A DNA stretch of 64,000 nt from Marisa cornuarietis (lineage: Eukaryota > Mollusca > Gastropoda > Architaenioglossa > Ampullariidae): NCBI GenBank assembly GCA_004794655.1, contig SMMW01000071.1, forward strand, positions 441,501 to 505,500. Reading direction: 5' to 3'. Both the position numbers and the translations under genes were made by a program. Below the pieces are notes generated by a model. That model saw only the letters and a list, made by a program, of their open reading frames with translations. It was not told where the DNA came from and searched no databases. Below, piece after piece: positions 47,088-60,121 of this stretch. Numbering within the stretch: the first letter of the stretch is position 1; each line of letters begins with the position of its first letter.

Positions 47088-47384
47088 CCAGGAACGTGGC
47101 CCCTCGCTTCACCTCGCAGCTCCAAGATGTCAGCACCGCTACAGGGACGAACGTGACACTACGGTGCGAGGTCACGGGGTCACCACCACCCTCGGTGATG
47201 TGGCGACGTAAGGGGCTGATGGTGCAGGAGGTTGCCGACTTCGTGCAGTCCTTCACGGGGGGCGTGGCACGCCTGGAGATCCTGGCAGCGCGAGACAAAC
47301 ATGGCGGCCGATACGAGTGCTTGGCCCAGAACGAGGCTGGACATGCCAGTACTTCCTGTCATGTGACAGTCACCGTGTCCACGT
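47088..47384 (+). CDS. exon H: I-set immunoglobulin domain 2
   Basis: A 297-base exon, phase 1-1, from TGGTTTCTTCTGCAG (47087) to ACGT/GTAAGT (47385). It encodes ARNVAPRFTSQLQDVSTATG, then TNVTLRCEVTGSPPPSVMWR with Cys and Trp, then ARDKHGGRYECLAQNEAGHA with the D-x-G-x-Y-x-C motif, and TSCHVTVTVST. It is a complete I-set domain, similar to exon G in length, phase and motif order (both contain a P-x-F-x-x-Q-L opening and x-F-x-QSF mid-strand). This suggests tandem duplication of one exon. It probably packs directly behind domain 1 with almost no linker. Confidence 0.95.
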
Positions 47385-48009
47385 GTAAGTACATTGCACA
47401 CATAGTTCATTCTGAATGTCACGTGCAGAATAGATGCAAATCAGCAAATCACCAAAACTATTTTAATGCACCTGTTGTGCAAAAAGCAATCACTGGGGGA
47501 CAAACTCGTGAATTATCGGTCCCCTCGCGTGCCCCCCCCCTCCCCCCTTGTGATCTGTCATCAGTGGCACAAGTCATGAAGTCATTAATGTCACCTCAGC
47601 CTGAAGTATTCTCTGGCCTGAGTATTAAGTCCTGAATGTGTCCGGCCATTAGTGATGCCACTTGCATTACTAGTCCCACAGTAGGGTAGTCAGTCGAGAG
47701 GCCCCTACCCCGAGGGTAACTACTGTCTGCGCGCCTCGAGCCGCGAGTGGAGAGAGAGGGTGACCCGCAGTAAGGGGAAATAATACATAGGTTGGCGTAC
47801 AGATAACGGTTACTTCCCTTAGTCTTTGCTCGTCTTATTCCGTTTATTTTATTTTTCTCCCTCTCTCTCCTGTTGTATTGCCTTTTCTCTTTTGCCACTG
47901 AGTCCTTTTTGTGAGCGTGAGCTCAGTAGGAACTAACTCAGACCAGTAGCCGCCATTAATTTGTGGGTAACGGCCGCTGTTGACACTGTGCCTGTATCTT
48001 GCTCCCCAG
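47385..48009 (+). other. intron H-I
   Basis: A 625-base intron with GTAAGT donor and TGCCTGTATCTTGCTCCCCAG acceptor. No repeat array or exon inside. Confidence 0.8.
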
Positions 48010-48644
48010 CACCAGACAAGGGAGGTCTGCTACCCCCGGTGTCGGTCAGGCGGTCGTTCAAAAAACTGTCAGAGCCGCACCCAGCAGACATCATCGCAGC
48101 TGCTCTCCGCCTGGCGGAGAACAAAACACTGGTGACCTGCAGGTCAGTGTCCTTACAAGAGACCTCGGAGGTCGCAGGTCAGCTGCCAGTGGACGCGGAG
48201 ACCAGAGCGACGTCGGTGGCTGACATCCACTCGGATGGTGGTGCGCACGACAGGGAGGCACGTGACTGGGAGACAGCGCGTGCAGGCAGCAGGTACCGAG
48301 TGCAGTGGACCGACGCCGACGGCAGGGTCACGCTACAACCTGACCTCACGATCACTGAGGTCGGCGAGGTCAAGGACAGGGGGGTGGTTCCCCCGGTGGA
48401 CGATGGCGCCCAGTCGCCACTCGACAAACTCTCGCTGCCGTCGTCACGGGAGGAGACCTCGTACGATAGGAAGACCTCGGAGCCCCTACCACGTGACCAC
48501 TTGTCGGGAGGCCGCGGGCAGCGCACTCTGGTCAGCCAGCTGCGCGCCCAGTTCTTGAGGGAAGACAACTCGGCGGACAAAGCCGGAGGAATCCGGCGCT
48601 GGCACTCCATGCCGCTCAAACAGGAGAGACCGGAAGTCGTCAAG
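48010..48644 (+). CDS. exon I: charged linker after the Ig pair
   Basis: A 635-base exon, phase 1 to 0, about 212 codons. It runs from CTTGCTCCCCAG (48009) to GTCAAG/GTGGGC (48645). It encodes PDKGGLLPPVSVRRSFKKLS, a short helical stretch (HPADIIAAALRLAENKTLV), a Thr/Asp/Glu-rich middle containing SRYRVQWTDADGRVTLQPD, then basic patches ending GIRRWHSMPLKQERPEVVK. RRSF and RRWHS look like basophilic kinase sites, as in exon D. I recognise no domain. Frame, borders and GC-rich third positions support a real exon. The next exon in frame is 14 kb away, across four large arrays. Confidence 0.87.
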
Positions 48645-48785
48645 GTGGGCTTTTTTGTTTTTGCATCCCTTTCGGTCCATCCATCCAGCAGTCCATCTGT
48701 TTATACATCCGCCAGGTCCTCCTCTTTCATCTTTTCTTGTTTAGACACGGTGCTCGTGTTGGTGTGCGTGTGTATGTCTGTCTGT
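48645..48785 (+). other. intron I-J, start
   Basis: Short unique stretch after the donor, leading into a SINE. Confidence 0.6.
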
Positions 48786-49035
48786 AGGGGAAGCGTATAG
48801 CCGAGTGCTTAAGGCGCTGGCGTGCGAACAGTGCTCGCTGGTTCGATACCCGAGTGGCGCAGCAAACTTACCCTCCTGCCACCAGTCGACCCAGCTGGCG
48901 ACAATGGGTACCCGAGGGTTGGGGAAGGTAAAGCAGCGAGGGAGAGGAGAGGGGCACCGAGAAAGGTGGGGTTTCTGACACCTCACTCCTCTGCGAGCTG
49001 AAAAAGTTAGAGGGGCAACCTTTACTTTTTTGTAC
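48786..49035 (+). mobile_element. tRNA-derived SINE, Leu/Ser-like head
   Basis: TATAGCCGAGTGCTTAAGGC (A box, like the GCCGAGTGGTTAAGGCG of class II tRNAs for Leu or Ser) and GCTGGTTCGATACCCG (B box, about 48837-48852) form the head. The body includes GTCGACCCAGCTGGCGACAA and GGGTACCCGAGGGTTGGGGA and ends at CTTTACTTTTTT, a pol III-style T run. No functional tRNA fold is expected. Plus orientation in intron I-J. Confidence 0.82.
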
Positions 49036-49329
49036 CTTATCTGTATGTATGTGCTTGTGTGTGTGTGTGTGTGTGTCAAAGAGAGAGAGAGCTCCTGACG
49101 ACAGGAAGCAGTGTGATATCACACATACACTGACACACACATCTCACACACACATCACACACACACATATCACTCTTCGCTGACAATTGTTAGTTTCATA
49201 TCCAAGAATCTCTAGGACAGAGAACACGACATCCACACAGTCTCTGGGTTTTCATCACAGTCCACCCGACATCATAGCACTCGCTGTTATTGTCGTGACG
49301 CATCTCCATCGACTTTTGGTACATATTGT
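49036..49329 (+). other. intron with TG and CA runs
   Basis: (TG)n at 49057-49076 and CACACA words at 49110-49170. Otherwise unique. Confidence 0.6.
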
Positions 49330-50757
49330 ATAACGAGACATCTGACTGGTGTGTGTGTGTGTACATGGTGTACAGCGAGACAGATCTCACTGTGATGTGT
49401 ATACAAGTGAGTGTACAGGGAGATCTATCACTCTCGTGTGTATACAATTGGTTTACAATGGGATATCTCACTTGAGTCTACAGACAGACAAGTGAGTGTA
49501 CAGTGAGATATCTCACTGTCGTGTGTATACAAGGGGTTTACAATGGGAGATCACACTGCTGTGTGTTTACAAGTGAGTGTACAGCGAGACAACTCTCACT
49601 GTGATGTATGTACAAGTGAGTGTACAGTGAGATACATCACTGTGGTGTGTATACAAGTGAGTGTACAGTGAGATATGTCAATGTGGTGTATACAAGTGAG
49701 TGTACAGTGAGACACTGTGCTGTGTATACAAGTGAGTGTACAGTGAGATATGTCAATGTGGTGTGTACAAGTGAGTGTACAGTGAGATATGTCAATGTGG
49801 TGTATACAAGTGAGTGTACAGTGAGATATGTCAATGTGGTGTATACAAGTGAGTGTACAGTGAGATATGTCAATGTGGTGTATACAAGTGAGTGTACAGT
49901 GAGATATGTCAATGTGGTGTATACAAGTGAGTGTACAGTGAGATATGTCAATGTGGTGTATACAAGTGAGTGTACAGTGAGATATGTCAATGTGGTGTAT
50001 ACAAGTGAGTGTACAGTGAGATATGTCAATGTGGTGTATACAAGTGAGTGTACAGTGAGATATGTCAATGTGGTGTGTATACAAGTGAGTGTACAGTAAG
50101 ATATGTCAATGTGGTGTGTATACAAGTGAGTGTACAGTGAGATATGTCAATGATGTGTATACAAGTGAGTGTACAGTAAGATATGTCACTGTGGTATGTA
50201 TACAAGTGAGTGTACAGTGAGATATGTCACTGTGGTGTATACAAGTGAGTGTACAGTGAGACACTGTGCTGTGTATACAAGTGAGTGTACAGTGAGATAT
50301 GTCAATGTGGTGTATACAAGTGAGTGTACAGTGAGATATGTCAATGTGGTGTATACAAGTGAGTGTGCAGTGAGATATGTCAATGTGGTGTGTATACAAG
50401 TGAGTGTACAGTGAGATATGTCAATGTGGTGTGTATACAAGTGAGTGTACAGTGAGATATGTCAATGTGGTGTATACAAGTGAATGTACAGTGAGATACA
50501 TCACTGTGGTGTGTATACAAGTGAGTGTACAGTGAGATATGTCAATGTGGTGTATACAAGTGAGTGTACAGTGAGATATGTCACTGTGGTGTATACAAGT
50601 GAGTGTACAGTGAGATATGTCACTGTGGTGTATACAAGTGAGTGTACAGTGAGATATGTCACTGTGGTGTATACAAGTGAGTGTACAGTGAGACACTGTG
50701 GTGTATACAAGTGAGTGTACAGTGAGATATGTCAATGTGGTGTGTATACAAGTGGGT
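49330..50757. repeat. 39-base minisatellite, about 33 units
   Basis: The unit is TATACAAGTGAGTGTACAGT followed by GAGATATGTCAATGTGGTG (39 bases), with 41-base forms having GTGTGTATAC. It is degenerate at the left, very regular from 49,600. Since 39 is a multiple of three, both strands have long open frames (13-residue period). Non-coding. Confidence 0.97.
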
Positions 50758-51725
50758 GTCACATCCACAAAAAGTGTGCCCTGAGGAGGGATATGAACTG
50801 GCTCCCTTTTCCCCACCGTCCTAGGCACTGGGACATTTTAATAGTACTGCGGGGAGCGGACGGTGGGGAGCCAGACTTTACTGGGGAATGTAGCTCGCTG
50901 CTCAACTCGCCGTCACTGGGCGCACGGGCTGCACGTGAAAGTCGTGGCAGGGGGGCACGTGGCGCCCTCTTGTGTCGACTAAATGACGCCGCAAAAGGGG
51001 GCGATATGGAGGAAAGCGGTTGTTGCGAGATGTGTCACGAGACGACTGTTCCCACTACCTAATCAGCATCTTGCAGCAGCTCTCATCGTTGGCGACTTAA
51101 ACGCCTCCACTCTGGGTTATCCGCCTTGCGGGCGGTCTGTTATCGCCCCTGCGTGCACAGGTCGCGAGGTCATTGTGAAGTGCAGGGGGCAAGAGGAAGC
51201 CTGATAATCACACGAGTTCCAACTGAGATTTAATAATCTCCTCCGACAAGGGAGATCATCAAGACCCTTGCACGTACACGCTGCAGTCGTCATTGCAGTC
51301 AGGGGGAAATAATCTCAGCGGGTGTGGAGTCAGGTGAGGTCGTCGTCATCGCGATAGAGGGCGCTGCCTAGTGATGACCTCACGGACCGCTGACCTTATA
51401 GAGCAAGAGACGAAAACAGGGGGCCAAGCCTGGTATGCAGTGGTCTTCAGCAGACTGGTAGAGCGGGCGTCTGTCTGGGCTGCTCGTAGTTAACTCCCCT
51501 CACCTGCTTTTACCTTTTTTACGACGACACCGGCGGCACCTTGCAACGTCGTGCGGGCCATTGGTGGTGGTGGTGGTGGTGGTGGTGGTGGAGGGGAAGG
51601 TGTTTGTTTCTTTCGCACATCCCTCCCTCCTTTTGTTCTCCGTTATCCCCCACCCATTATATGTCCTCGGTCACTGAAAAGTTCTTTGATTTAATTTTAG
51701 TTAAAATAATACTTTTTATAGTTTA
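50758..51725 (+). other. intron with tRNA-like fragment and (GGT)n
   Basis: On the minus strand of about 50768-50835, AGTGCCTAGGACGGTGGGGA (A-box-like) precedes GCCAGTTCATATCCCTCC (B box), a probable SINE remnant. (GGT)n lies at 51562-51592. Other sequence is unique, with no exon seen. Confidence 0.5.
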
Positions 51726-52660
51726 ACACTGCTGAGTTGTGGTGTAATAGTCGACTTGCTGAGTGTGATCTATTAGTCGACTTGCTGAGTGTGATCTATT
51801 AGTCGACCTGCTGAGTGTAGTCTGTTAGTAGACTTGCTGAGTGTGATCTATTAGTCGACCTGCTGAGTGTAGTCTGTTAGTAGACTTGCTGAGTGTGATC
51901 TATTAGTCGACTTGCTGAGTGTCATCCATTAGTCCTCTTGATGAGTTGTGGTCTAATAGTCGACCTGCTGAGTGTGATCTATTAGTCGACTTGCTGAGTG
52001 TGATCTATTAGTCGACTTGCTGAGTTGTGGTCTAGTAGTCGACTTGATGAGTTGTGGTCTAATAGTCGACCTGCTGAGTGTAGTCGACTTGACAAGTGTA
52101 GTCTAATAGTGGACCTGCTGAGTGTAGTCTAATAGTGGACCTGCTGAGTGTAGTCTAATAGTCGACCTGCTGAGTGTGATCTATTAGTCGACTTGCTGAG
52201 TTGTGGTCGAATAGTCGACTTGCTGAGTGTAGTCTAATAGTCAGCTTGTTAATTGTGGTGTAATAGTCGACCTGCTGAGTGTAGTCTAGTAGTCGACTTG
52301 CTGAGTGTAGTCTATTAGTCGACCTGCTGAGTGTAGTCTAGTAGTCGACTTGCTGAGTGTAGTCTATTAGTCGACCTGCTGAGTGTAGTCTAGTAGTCGA
52401 CTTGCTGAGTGTGATCTATTAGTCGACTTGCTGAGTGTGATCTATTAGTCGACTTGCTGAGTGTAGTCTATTAGTCGACCTGCTGAGTGTAGTCTATTAG
52501 TCGACCTGCTGAGTGTGATCTATTAGTCGACTTGCTGAGTGTAGTCTATTAGTCGACCTGCTGAGTGTAGTCTATTAGTCGACTTGATGAGTTGTGGTCT
52601 GATAGTCGACCTGCTGAGTGTAGTCGACTTGACAAGTGTGGTCTAATAGTAGTCCACCAC
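51726..52660. repeat. 26-base minisatellite, about 36 units
   Basis: The unit is TATTAGTCGACTTGCTGAGT followed by GTGATC. Variants include GACCTGCTGAG, GTAGTC and TTGTGGTC. GTCGAC is in most units. Confidence 0.97.
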
Positions 52661-53090
52661 TCGACACCTTACTTTAGACTCAAGAGGTATTTACGAGGCA
52701 GCAGCCATGTTTAGAAGGCGCAAAGCGTGAAGTTAATGTCAAATCCCACTAAAGGCCTCACGTGCACCAGCCCTGCAGATGAGGCCAGCGAAATGTTTTT
52801 CCAAAACAGTGTCAGCAGCCGAGCGAATTATTTTGAGAGCAGCTGTCTTGCACGCATCTTGCGCGTGCGCTGGTGTACTGCGGTAAGGGCGTGGTGCGTG
52901 CACGCGCGGACTAGAACGTTCACAGCACCTCGTGTCGTGTGCTGTAGCTTCCATCATGCTTCTCCTGTGTTTTTCTGCTCTTCTGTTTTCTTCGCTGATA
53001 TCAGGCTACTCCGGTGTTCAGGTGGATAGAGGGTATTGACGTCATCATAGTACTTGTCAAGATAATAGATGAGCTTTCAATACAGCTTAG
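52661..53090 (+). other. intron, nothing confirmed
   Basis: A striking pyrimidine tract and acceptor (CTCTTCTGTTTTCTTCGCTG then ATATCAG, ending about 53008) has no phase-compatible downstream exon except a 9-base one, so no exon is called. Confidence 0.5.
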
Positions 53091-56000
53091 GGCACAGAGA
53101 GATCAGTGGACATAATGTAGTGTCTTGAGACACAGACATAAACAGGGCATAGAGAGATCAGTGGACATAATGTAGTGTCTTGAGACACTGACATAGACAG
53201 GGCATAGAGAGATCAGTGGACATAATGTAGTGTCTTGAGACACAGACATAGACAGGGCATAGAGAGATCAGTGGACATAATGTAGAGAGACGTGACATAG
53301 ACAGGGCACAGAGAGATCAGTGGACATAATGTAGTGTCTTGAGACGTGACATAGACAGGTATAGAGAGATCAGTGGACATAATGTAGTGTCTTGAGACAC
53401 AGACATAGACAGGGCATAGAGAGATCAGTGGACATAATGTAGTGTCTTGAGACACAGACATAGACAGGGCATAGAGAGATCAGTGGACATAATGTAGTGT
53501 CTTGAGACGTGACATAGACAGGGCACAGAGAGATTAGTGGACATAATGTAGAGAGACGTGACATAGACAGGGCACAGAGAGATCAGTGGACATAATGTAG
53601 AGAGACGTGACATAGACAGGGCACAGAGAGATCAGTGGACATAATGTAGTGTCTTGAGACGTGACATAGACAGGGCACAGAGAGATCAGTGGACATAATG
53701 TAGTGTCTTGAGACGTGACATAGACAGGGCACAGAGAGATCAGTGGACATAATGTAGTGTCTTGAGACGTGACATAGACAGGGCACAGAGAGATCAGTGG
53801 ACATAATGTAGAGAGACGTAACATAGACAGGGCACAGAGAGATCAGTGGACATAATGTAGAGAGACGTGACATAGACAGGGCACAGAGAGATCAGTGGAC
53901 ATAATGTAGTGTCTTGGGACGTGACATAGGGCACAGAGAGATCAGTGGACATAATGTAGAGAGACTTGATATAGACAGGGCATAGAGAGATCAGTGGACA
54001 TAATGTAGAGAGACGTGACATAGGCAGGGCACAGAGAGATCAGTGGACATAATGTAGTGTCTTGAGACGTGACATAGACAGGGCACAGAGAGATCAGTGG
54101 ACATAATGTAGTGTCTTGAGACGTGACATAGACTGGGCACAGAGAGATCAGTGGACATAATGTAGTGTCTTGAGACGTGACATAGACTGGGCACAGAGAG
54201 ATCAGTGGACATAATGTAGTGTCCTGAGACGTGACATAGACAGGGCACAGAGAGATCAGGGGACATAATGTAGTGTCTTGAGACGTGACATAGACAGGGC
54301 ATAGAGAGATCAGTGGACATAATGTAGAGAGACGTGACATAGACAGGGCACAGAGAGATCAGTGGACATAATGTAGTGTCTTGAGACGTGACATAGACAG
54401 GTATAGAGAGATCAGTGGACATAATGTAGTGTCTTGAGACGTGACATAGACAGGGCACAGAGAGATCAGTGGACATAATGTAGAGAGACGTGACATAGAC
54501 AGGGCATAGAGAGATCAGTGGACATAATGTAGAGAGACGTGACATAGTAAGGGCACAGAGAGATCAGTGGACATAATGTAGTGTCTTGAGACGTGACATA
54601 GACAGGGCACAGAGAGATCAGTGGACATAATGTAGTGTCTTGAGACGTGACATAGACAGGGCACAGAGAGATCAGTGGACATAATGTAGTGTCTTGAGAC
54701 GTGACATAGACAGGGCACAGAGAGATCAGTGGACATAATGTAGTGTCTTGAGACGTGACATAGACAGGGCACAGAGAGATCAGTGGACATAATGTAGTGT
54801 CTTGAGACGTAACATAGACAGGGCATAGAGAGATCAGTGGACATAATGTAGTGTCTTGAGACGTGACATAGACAGGGCACAGAGAGATCAGTGGACATAA
54901 TGTAGAGAGACGTGACATAGGCAGGGCATAGAGAGATCAGTGGACATAATGTAGAGAGACGTGACATAGACAGGGCACAGAGAGATCAGTGGACATAATG
55001 TAGAGAGACGTGACATAGACAGGGCACAGAGAGATCAGTGGACATAATGTAGTGTCTTGAGACGTGACATAGACAGGTATAGAGAGATCAGTGGACATAA
55101 TGTAGAGAGACGTGACATAGACAGGGCATAGAGAGATCAGTGGACATAATGTAGAGAGACGTGACATAGACAGGGCACAGAGAGATCAGTGGACATAATG
55201 TAGTGTCTTGAGACGTGACATAGACTGGGCACAGAGAGATCAGTGGACATAATGTAGTGTCTTGAGACGTGACATAGACAGGGCACAGAGAGATCAGTGG
55301 ACATAATGTAGTGTCTTGAGACGTGACATAGACAGGGCATAGAGAGATCAGTGGACATAATGTAGTGTCTTGAGACGTGACATAGACAGGGCACAGAGAG
55401 ATCAGTTGACATAATGTAGAGAGACGTGACATAGACAGGGCATAGAGAGATCAGTGGACATAATGTAGAGAGACGTGACATATACAGGGCACAGAGAGAT
55501 CAGGGGACATAATGTAGAGAGACGTGACATAGACAGGGCACAGAGAGATCAGTGGACATAATGTAGTGTCTTGAGACGTGACATAGACAGGTATAGAGAG
55601 ATCAGTGGACATAATGTAGAGAGACGTGACATAGACAGGGCACAGAGAGATCAGTGGACATAATGTAGAGAGACGTGACATAGACAGGGCATAGAGAGAT
55701 CAGTGGACATAATGTAGTGTCTTGAGACGTGACATAGGGCACAGAGAGATCAGTGGACATAATGTAGTGTCTTGAGACGTGACATAGACAGGGCACAGAG
55801 AGATCAGTGGACATAATGTAGTGTCTTGAGACGTGACATAGACAGGGCACAGAGAGATCAGTGGACATAATGTAGTGTCTTGAGACGTGACATAGACAGG
55901 GCACAGAGAGATCAGTGGACATAATGTAGTGTCTTGAGACGTGACATAGGGCACAGAGAGATCAGTGGACATAATGTAGAGAGACGTGACATAGACAGGT

Positions 56001-56275
56001 ATAGAGAGATCAGTGGACATAATGTAGTGTCTTGAGACGTGACATAGGGCACAGAGAGATCAGTGGACATAATGTAGAGAGACTTGATATAGACAGGGCA
56101 TAGAGAGATCAGTGGACATAATGTAGAGAGACGTGACATAGGGCACAGAGAGATCAGTGGACATAATGTAGAGAGACGTGACATAGACAGGGCACAGAGA
56201 GATCAGTGGACATAATGTAGTGTCTTGAGACGTGACATAGACTGGGCACAGAGAGAATAGTAAACATAATATAAC
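53091..56275. repeat. 54/49-base minisatellite, about 62 units
   Basis: The long unit is GGGCACAGAGAGATCAGTGG, ACATAATGTAGTGTCTTGAG, ACGTGACATAGACA (54 bases). The short unit replaces GTGTCTTGAGAC with GAGAGAC (49 bases). Some units have lost GACAG. Long and short forms alternate irregularly. The minus strand is open with an 18-residue period where only long units occur. Confidence 0.98.
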
Positions 56276-58249
56276 GTCTTGAGATGTATGAACACATCAT
56301 ATAGGTGATGGGGCGGTGAAAGGTCAGGTTGTAGACACACAACATGTAGAATGCTGGAGGATGTGTAGTGACACCCTGCAGTGCCGCACTCCTCCATCTC
56401 CTCATGACCGACATCAAGTCCTGTGGTGAAGCAACAACATTATTTTTGAGCGTTCAGTTTTCTGTGAGTGCATCTCTCCACCTCTTCTTGAGCTCGCCAC
56501 TAGATGTCACGTGGTGTTGTCTCACTCATTCTGTCACACTAACCACTCACACTCACTATGGCGGACAGCCCCCTTGCCTCAGTCTGTGATGTGAACTCTG
56601 GTGAATTACGGTGAAATACACGGGGGTAGAGTGGAAGTGAGTCGGGCGGCCTGTAAGCTGTGACCACTTGAGGTTTGGCAAAGTCTGTGGCCATTTCTTG
56701 TACAGTCACGTGACTTTTTTTGGCTCACCAACGTTTTATAAGATGATGCAAGCACCTGGCATCAGAGTGACTTTATCATGTCCTCCCATTTGCACAGCGT
56801 GTCGGCTGCTCGCAGTATCGGCATTTTCCCATTTTCCACCCAAGGAAATGTTTACCTGTATCAGCCTCAGACCATCCGAGCTTCACGCAGGTGAGGTCAA
56901 AAAGGCAAAAGGCAATTTTGAAAACAAGTAACAGGTTGAAGGGAAACAACTCACTGGAATTCCTGTCTGAGACTTGGAGAGGAAGTTCATTTGTTCTTGA
57001 TACAATCAGTTGACATCTCACCAGACCCCCCCCCCGCCCCTGTTACAGTTGAAATCCACCCCCAAGTCAGTGTATCCTCCGCTGTAGTACTGCAAGGTAG
57101 CGTGTATCCCCTCGTCCTGTACCCGCTAACTGGCCGAGTGTGCCTACCCTAATCTGTAAGGGGCCGTGTGTAAGGGTTTGGCTGTTGTTTCACGGACCAC
57201 CTTCTGTCTTACGAAATACTTGCAGCCTCCGCTCACCGCCGGGTGGCCTGGTGTGTGTGTGTGTGTGTGTGGGGCTGTTGTGCCCACCCTGCGGTGTTAG
57301 AGATGGCGGCCCAAGGCTCTTATCGGCGGCAGAACCTATCGACGCCAGCGCTTGTTTGTCTTGGAGCGGGGCTGGGGCTGGGGCACAGGTGGGGGGTGGG
57401 GGTGGGGTGGGGAGAATGAGTTGAGATGCACATAGTGTGAAGTCATTCATACAAATAACGGCGGCGGAAAAACATCGGTGTACGTTTCCCCGTTGCTAAG
57501 GGAACGGATGAGGGTTGTTAAAAATAGCTCTGCGCCAAGCGGGGGCAACCCTTGTATGGTTTTTGCCGTCAGACGCCAAACAAACGCCAGGTACAGGGAG
57601 GTACAAGGGAGGGAGGAACAGCTCGCTGTCTTCAGGCTGGCGAAAACTTTCCCCTGACCTTTGGTCAGGTCTGGTCAGGAAGCGGGGTGGACTTGGCCCT
57701 GAGTACGGGTACAGACGGGTGTGGAGCTGGCGGAGCTGTAGAGGTGGACAGTTGTGTAAACTGTGTATGTCAGTGAAATTATTGACCTCGTTGTGAGTTG
57801 TGGGACTTTGGTCATCCTAGATATAGCAAGACACAAGTTGTGTCAAGTCTGTGGGTCTTCAAGTGGGTAGCAGTCTGGTCAACGACAGGAAGCGACTTAC
57901 AGGCGGCCGTTAAGTTTAGTCCGAGTGCACACGGCATGGCGTATGTTTGATAACCACTTTATCAGTGTCATATCAAGTAGCAGCCTGAAGGGATAAACCG
58001 TTTGCGAAACAGTTTCCAAACAACCTTTCATGCGTTTTAGAAAACATTGACAAACGAGTTTGCAAACTTTTGTGTAAGAACACGAGTGATAACAGTACAG
58101 CCTGATGCACTTCATTTATTATTATTATTATTATTATCACACACAGTACAATAAAGTATGAGGTAAACAACCAGTACAGTATCCCGATAACAACACATTG
58201 TAATGTACTCAGCAATCAGTACAGTATGATGATAACAACACACTATAAT
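56276..58249 (+). other. intron I-J, unique stretch
   Basis: About 2 kb of unique sequence with a GT run (57251-57270), G-rich runs (57387-57412) and (ATT)n (58118-58136). No exon with phase 0-0 and good borders was found. Confidence 0.5.
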
Positions 58250-60112
58250 GTACACTATAGTATAGTATGATGGTGATAGTACACTATACTGCACACATCA
58301 GCTAGTACGCTATTATGATAACAGTACACTATACTGCACACATCAGCTAGTACGCTATTATGATAACAGTACACTATACTGCACACATCAGCTAGTACGC
58401 TATTATGATAACAGTACACTATACTGCACACATCAGCTAGTACGGTATTATGATAACAGTACACTATACTGCACACATCAGCTAGTACGCTATTATGATA
58501 ACAGTACACTATACTGCACACATCAGCTAGTACGCTATTATGATAACAGTACACTATACTGCACACATCAGCTAGTACGCTATTATGATAACAGTACACT
58601 ATACTGCACACATCAGCTAGTAAGGTATTATGATAACAGTACACTATACTGCACACATCAGCTAGTACGCTATTATGATAACAGTACACTATACTGCACA
58701 CATCAGCTAGTACGCTATTATGATAACAGTACACTATACTGCACACATCAGCTAGTACGCTATTATGATAACAGTACACTATACTGCACACATCAGCTAG
58801 TACGCTATTATGATAACAGTACACTATACTGCACACATCAGCTAGTACGCTATTATGATAACAGTACACTATACTGCACACATCAGCTAGTACGCTATTA
58901 TGATAACAGTACACTATACTGCACACATCAGCTAGTACGCTATTATGATAACAGTACACTATACTGCACACATCAGCTAGTACGCTATTATGATAACAGT
59001 ACACTATACTGCACACATCAGCTAGTAAGGTATTATGATAACAGTAGCTACGCTATTATGATAACAGTACACTATACTGCACACATCAGCTAGTACGCTA
59101 TTATGATAACAGTACACTATACTGCACACATCAGCTAGTACGCTATTATGATAACAGTACACTATACTGCACACATCAGCTAGTAAGGTATTATGATAAC
59201 AGTACACTATACTGCACACATCAGCTAGTACGCTATTATGATAACAGTACACTATACTGCACACATCAGCTAGTACGCTATTATGATAACAGTACACTAT
59301 ACTGCACACATCAGCTAGTACGCTATTATGATAACAGTACACTATACTGCACACATCAGCTAGTACGCTATTATGATAACAGTACACTATACTGCACACA
59401 TCAGCTAGTACGCTATTATGATAACAGTACACTATACTGCACACATCAGCTAGTACGCTATTATGATAACAGTACACTATACTGCACACATCAGCTAGTA
59501 CGCTATTATGATAACAGTACACTATACTGCACACATCAGCTAGTAAGGTATTATGATAACAGTACACTATACTGCACACATCAGCTAGTAAGGTATTATG
59601 ATAACAGTACACTATACTGCACACATCAGCTAGTAAGGTATTATGATAACAGTACACTATACTGCACACATCAGCTAGTACGCTATTATGATAACAGTAC
59701 ACTATACTGCACACATCAGCTAGTACGCTATTATGATAACAGTACACTATACTGCACACATCAGCTAGTAAGGTATTATGATAACAGTACACTATACTGC
59801 ACACATCAGCTAGTAAGGTATTATGATAACAGTACACTATACTGCACACATCAGCTAGTACGCTATTATGATAACAGTACACTATACTGCACACATCAGC
59901 TAGTACGCTATTATGATAACAGTACACTATACTGCACACATCAGCTAGTACGCTATTATGATAACAGTACACTATACTGCACACATCAGCTAGTAAGGTA
60001 TTGATACCAGTACACTATACTGCACACAACAGCTAGTAAGGTATTATGATAACAATACACTATACTGCACACAACAGCTAGTAAGGTATTATGATAACAG
60101 TACACTATAATA
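58250..60112. repeat. 45-base minisatellite, about 41 units
   Basis: The unit is ACAGTACACTATACTGCACA, CATCAGCTAGTACGCTATTA, TGATA. TAAGGTATT replaces TACGCTATT in a minority. A unit with an internal loss at 59037-59055 breaks the minus-strand open frame (15-residue period) into two. Copies are extremely alike, suggesting recent expansion. Confidence 0.99.
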
Positions 60113-60121
60113 TACACTGTA

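Noticed and set aside
49596..50828. Open frames on both strands with HIDISHCTLTCI and TSECTVRYVNV repeats
   Set aside because: 39-base array. Both strands are open together.
52954..53037. Short frame starting with a hydrophobic signal-like peptide (MLLLCFSALLFSSLISGYSG)
   Set aside because: The hydrophobic codons come from a pyrimidine tract, and the frame stops after 27 residues. No downstream exon was found.
53213..56184. Many minus-strand frames with MSTDLSVPCLCHVS repeats
   Set aside because: Register effects of the 54/49-base array.
58255..59984. Minus-strand frames of 253 and 320 codons with CSIVYCYHNSVLADV repeats
   Set aside because: A product of the 45-base satellite. The break between them is simply a damaged unit, not a gene boundary.
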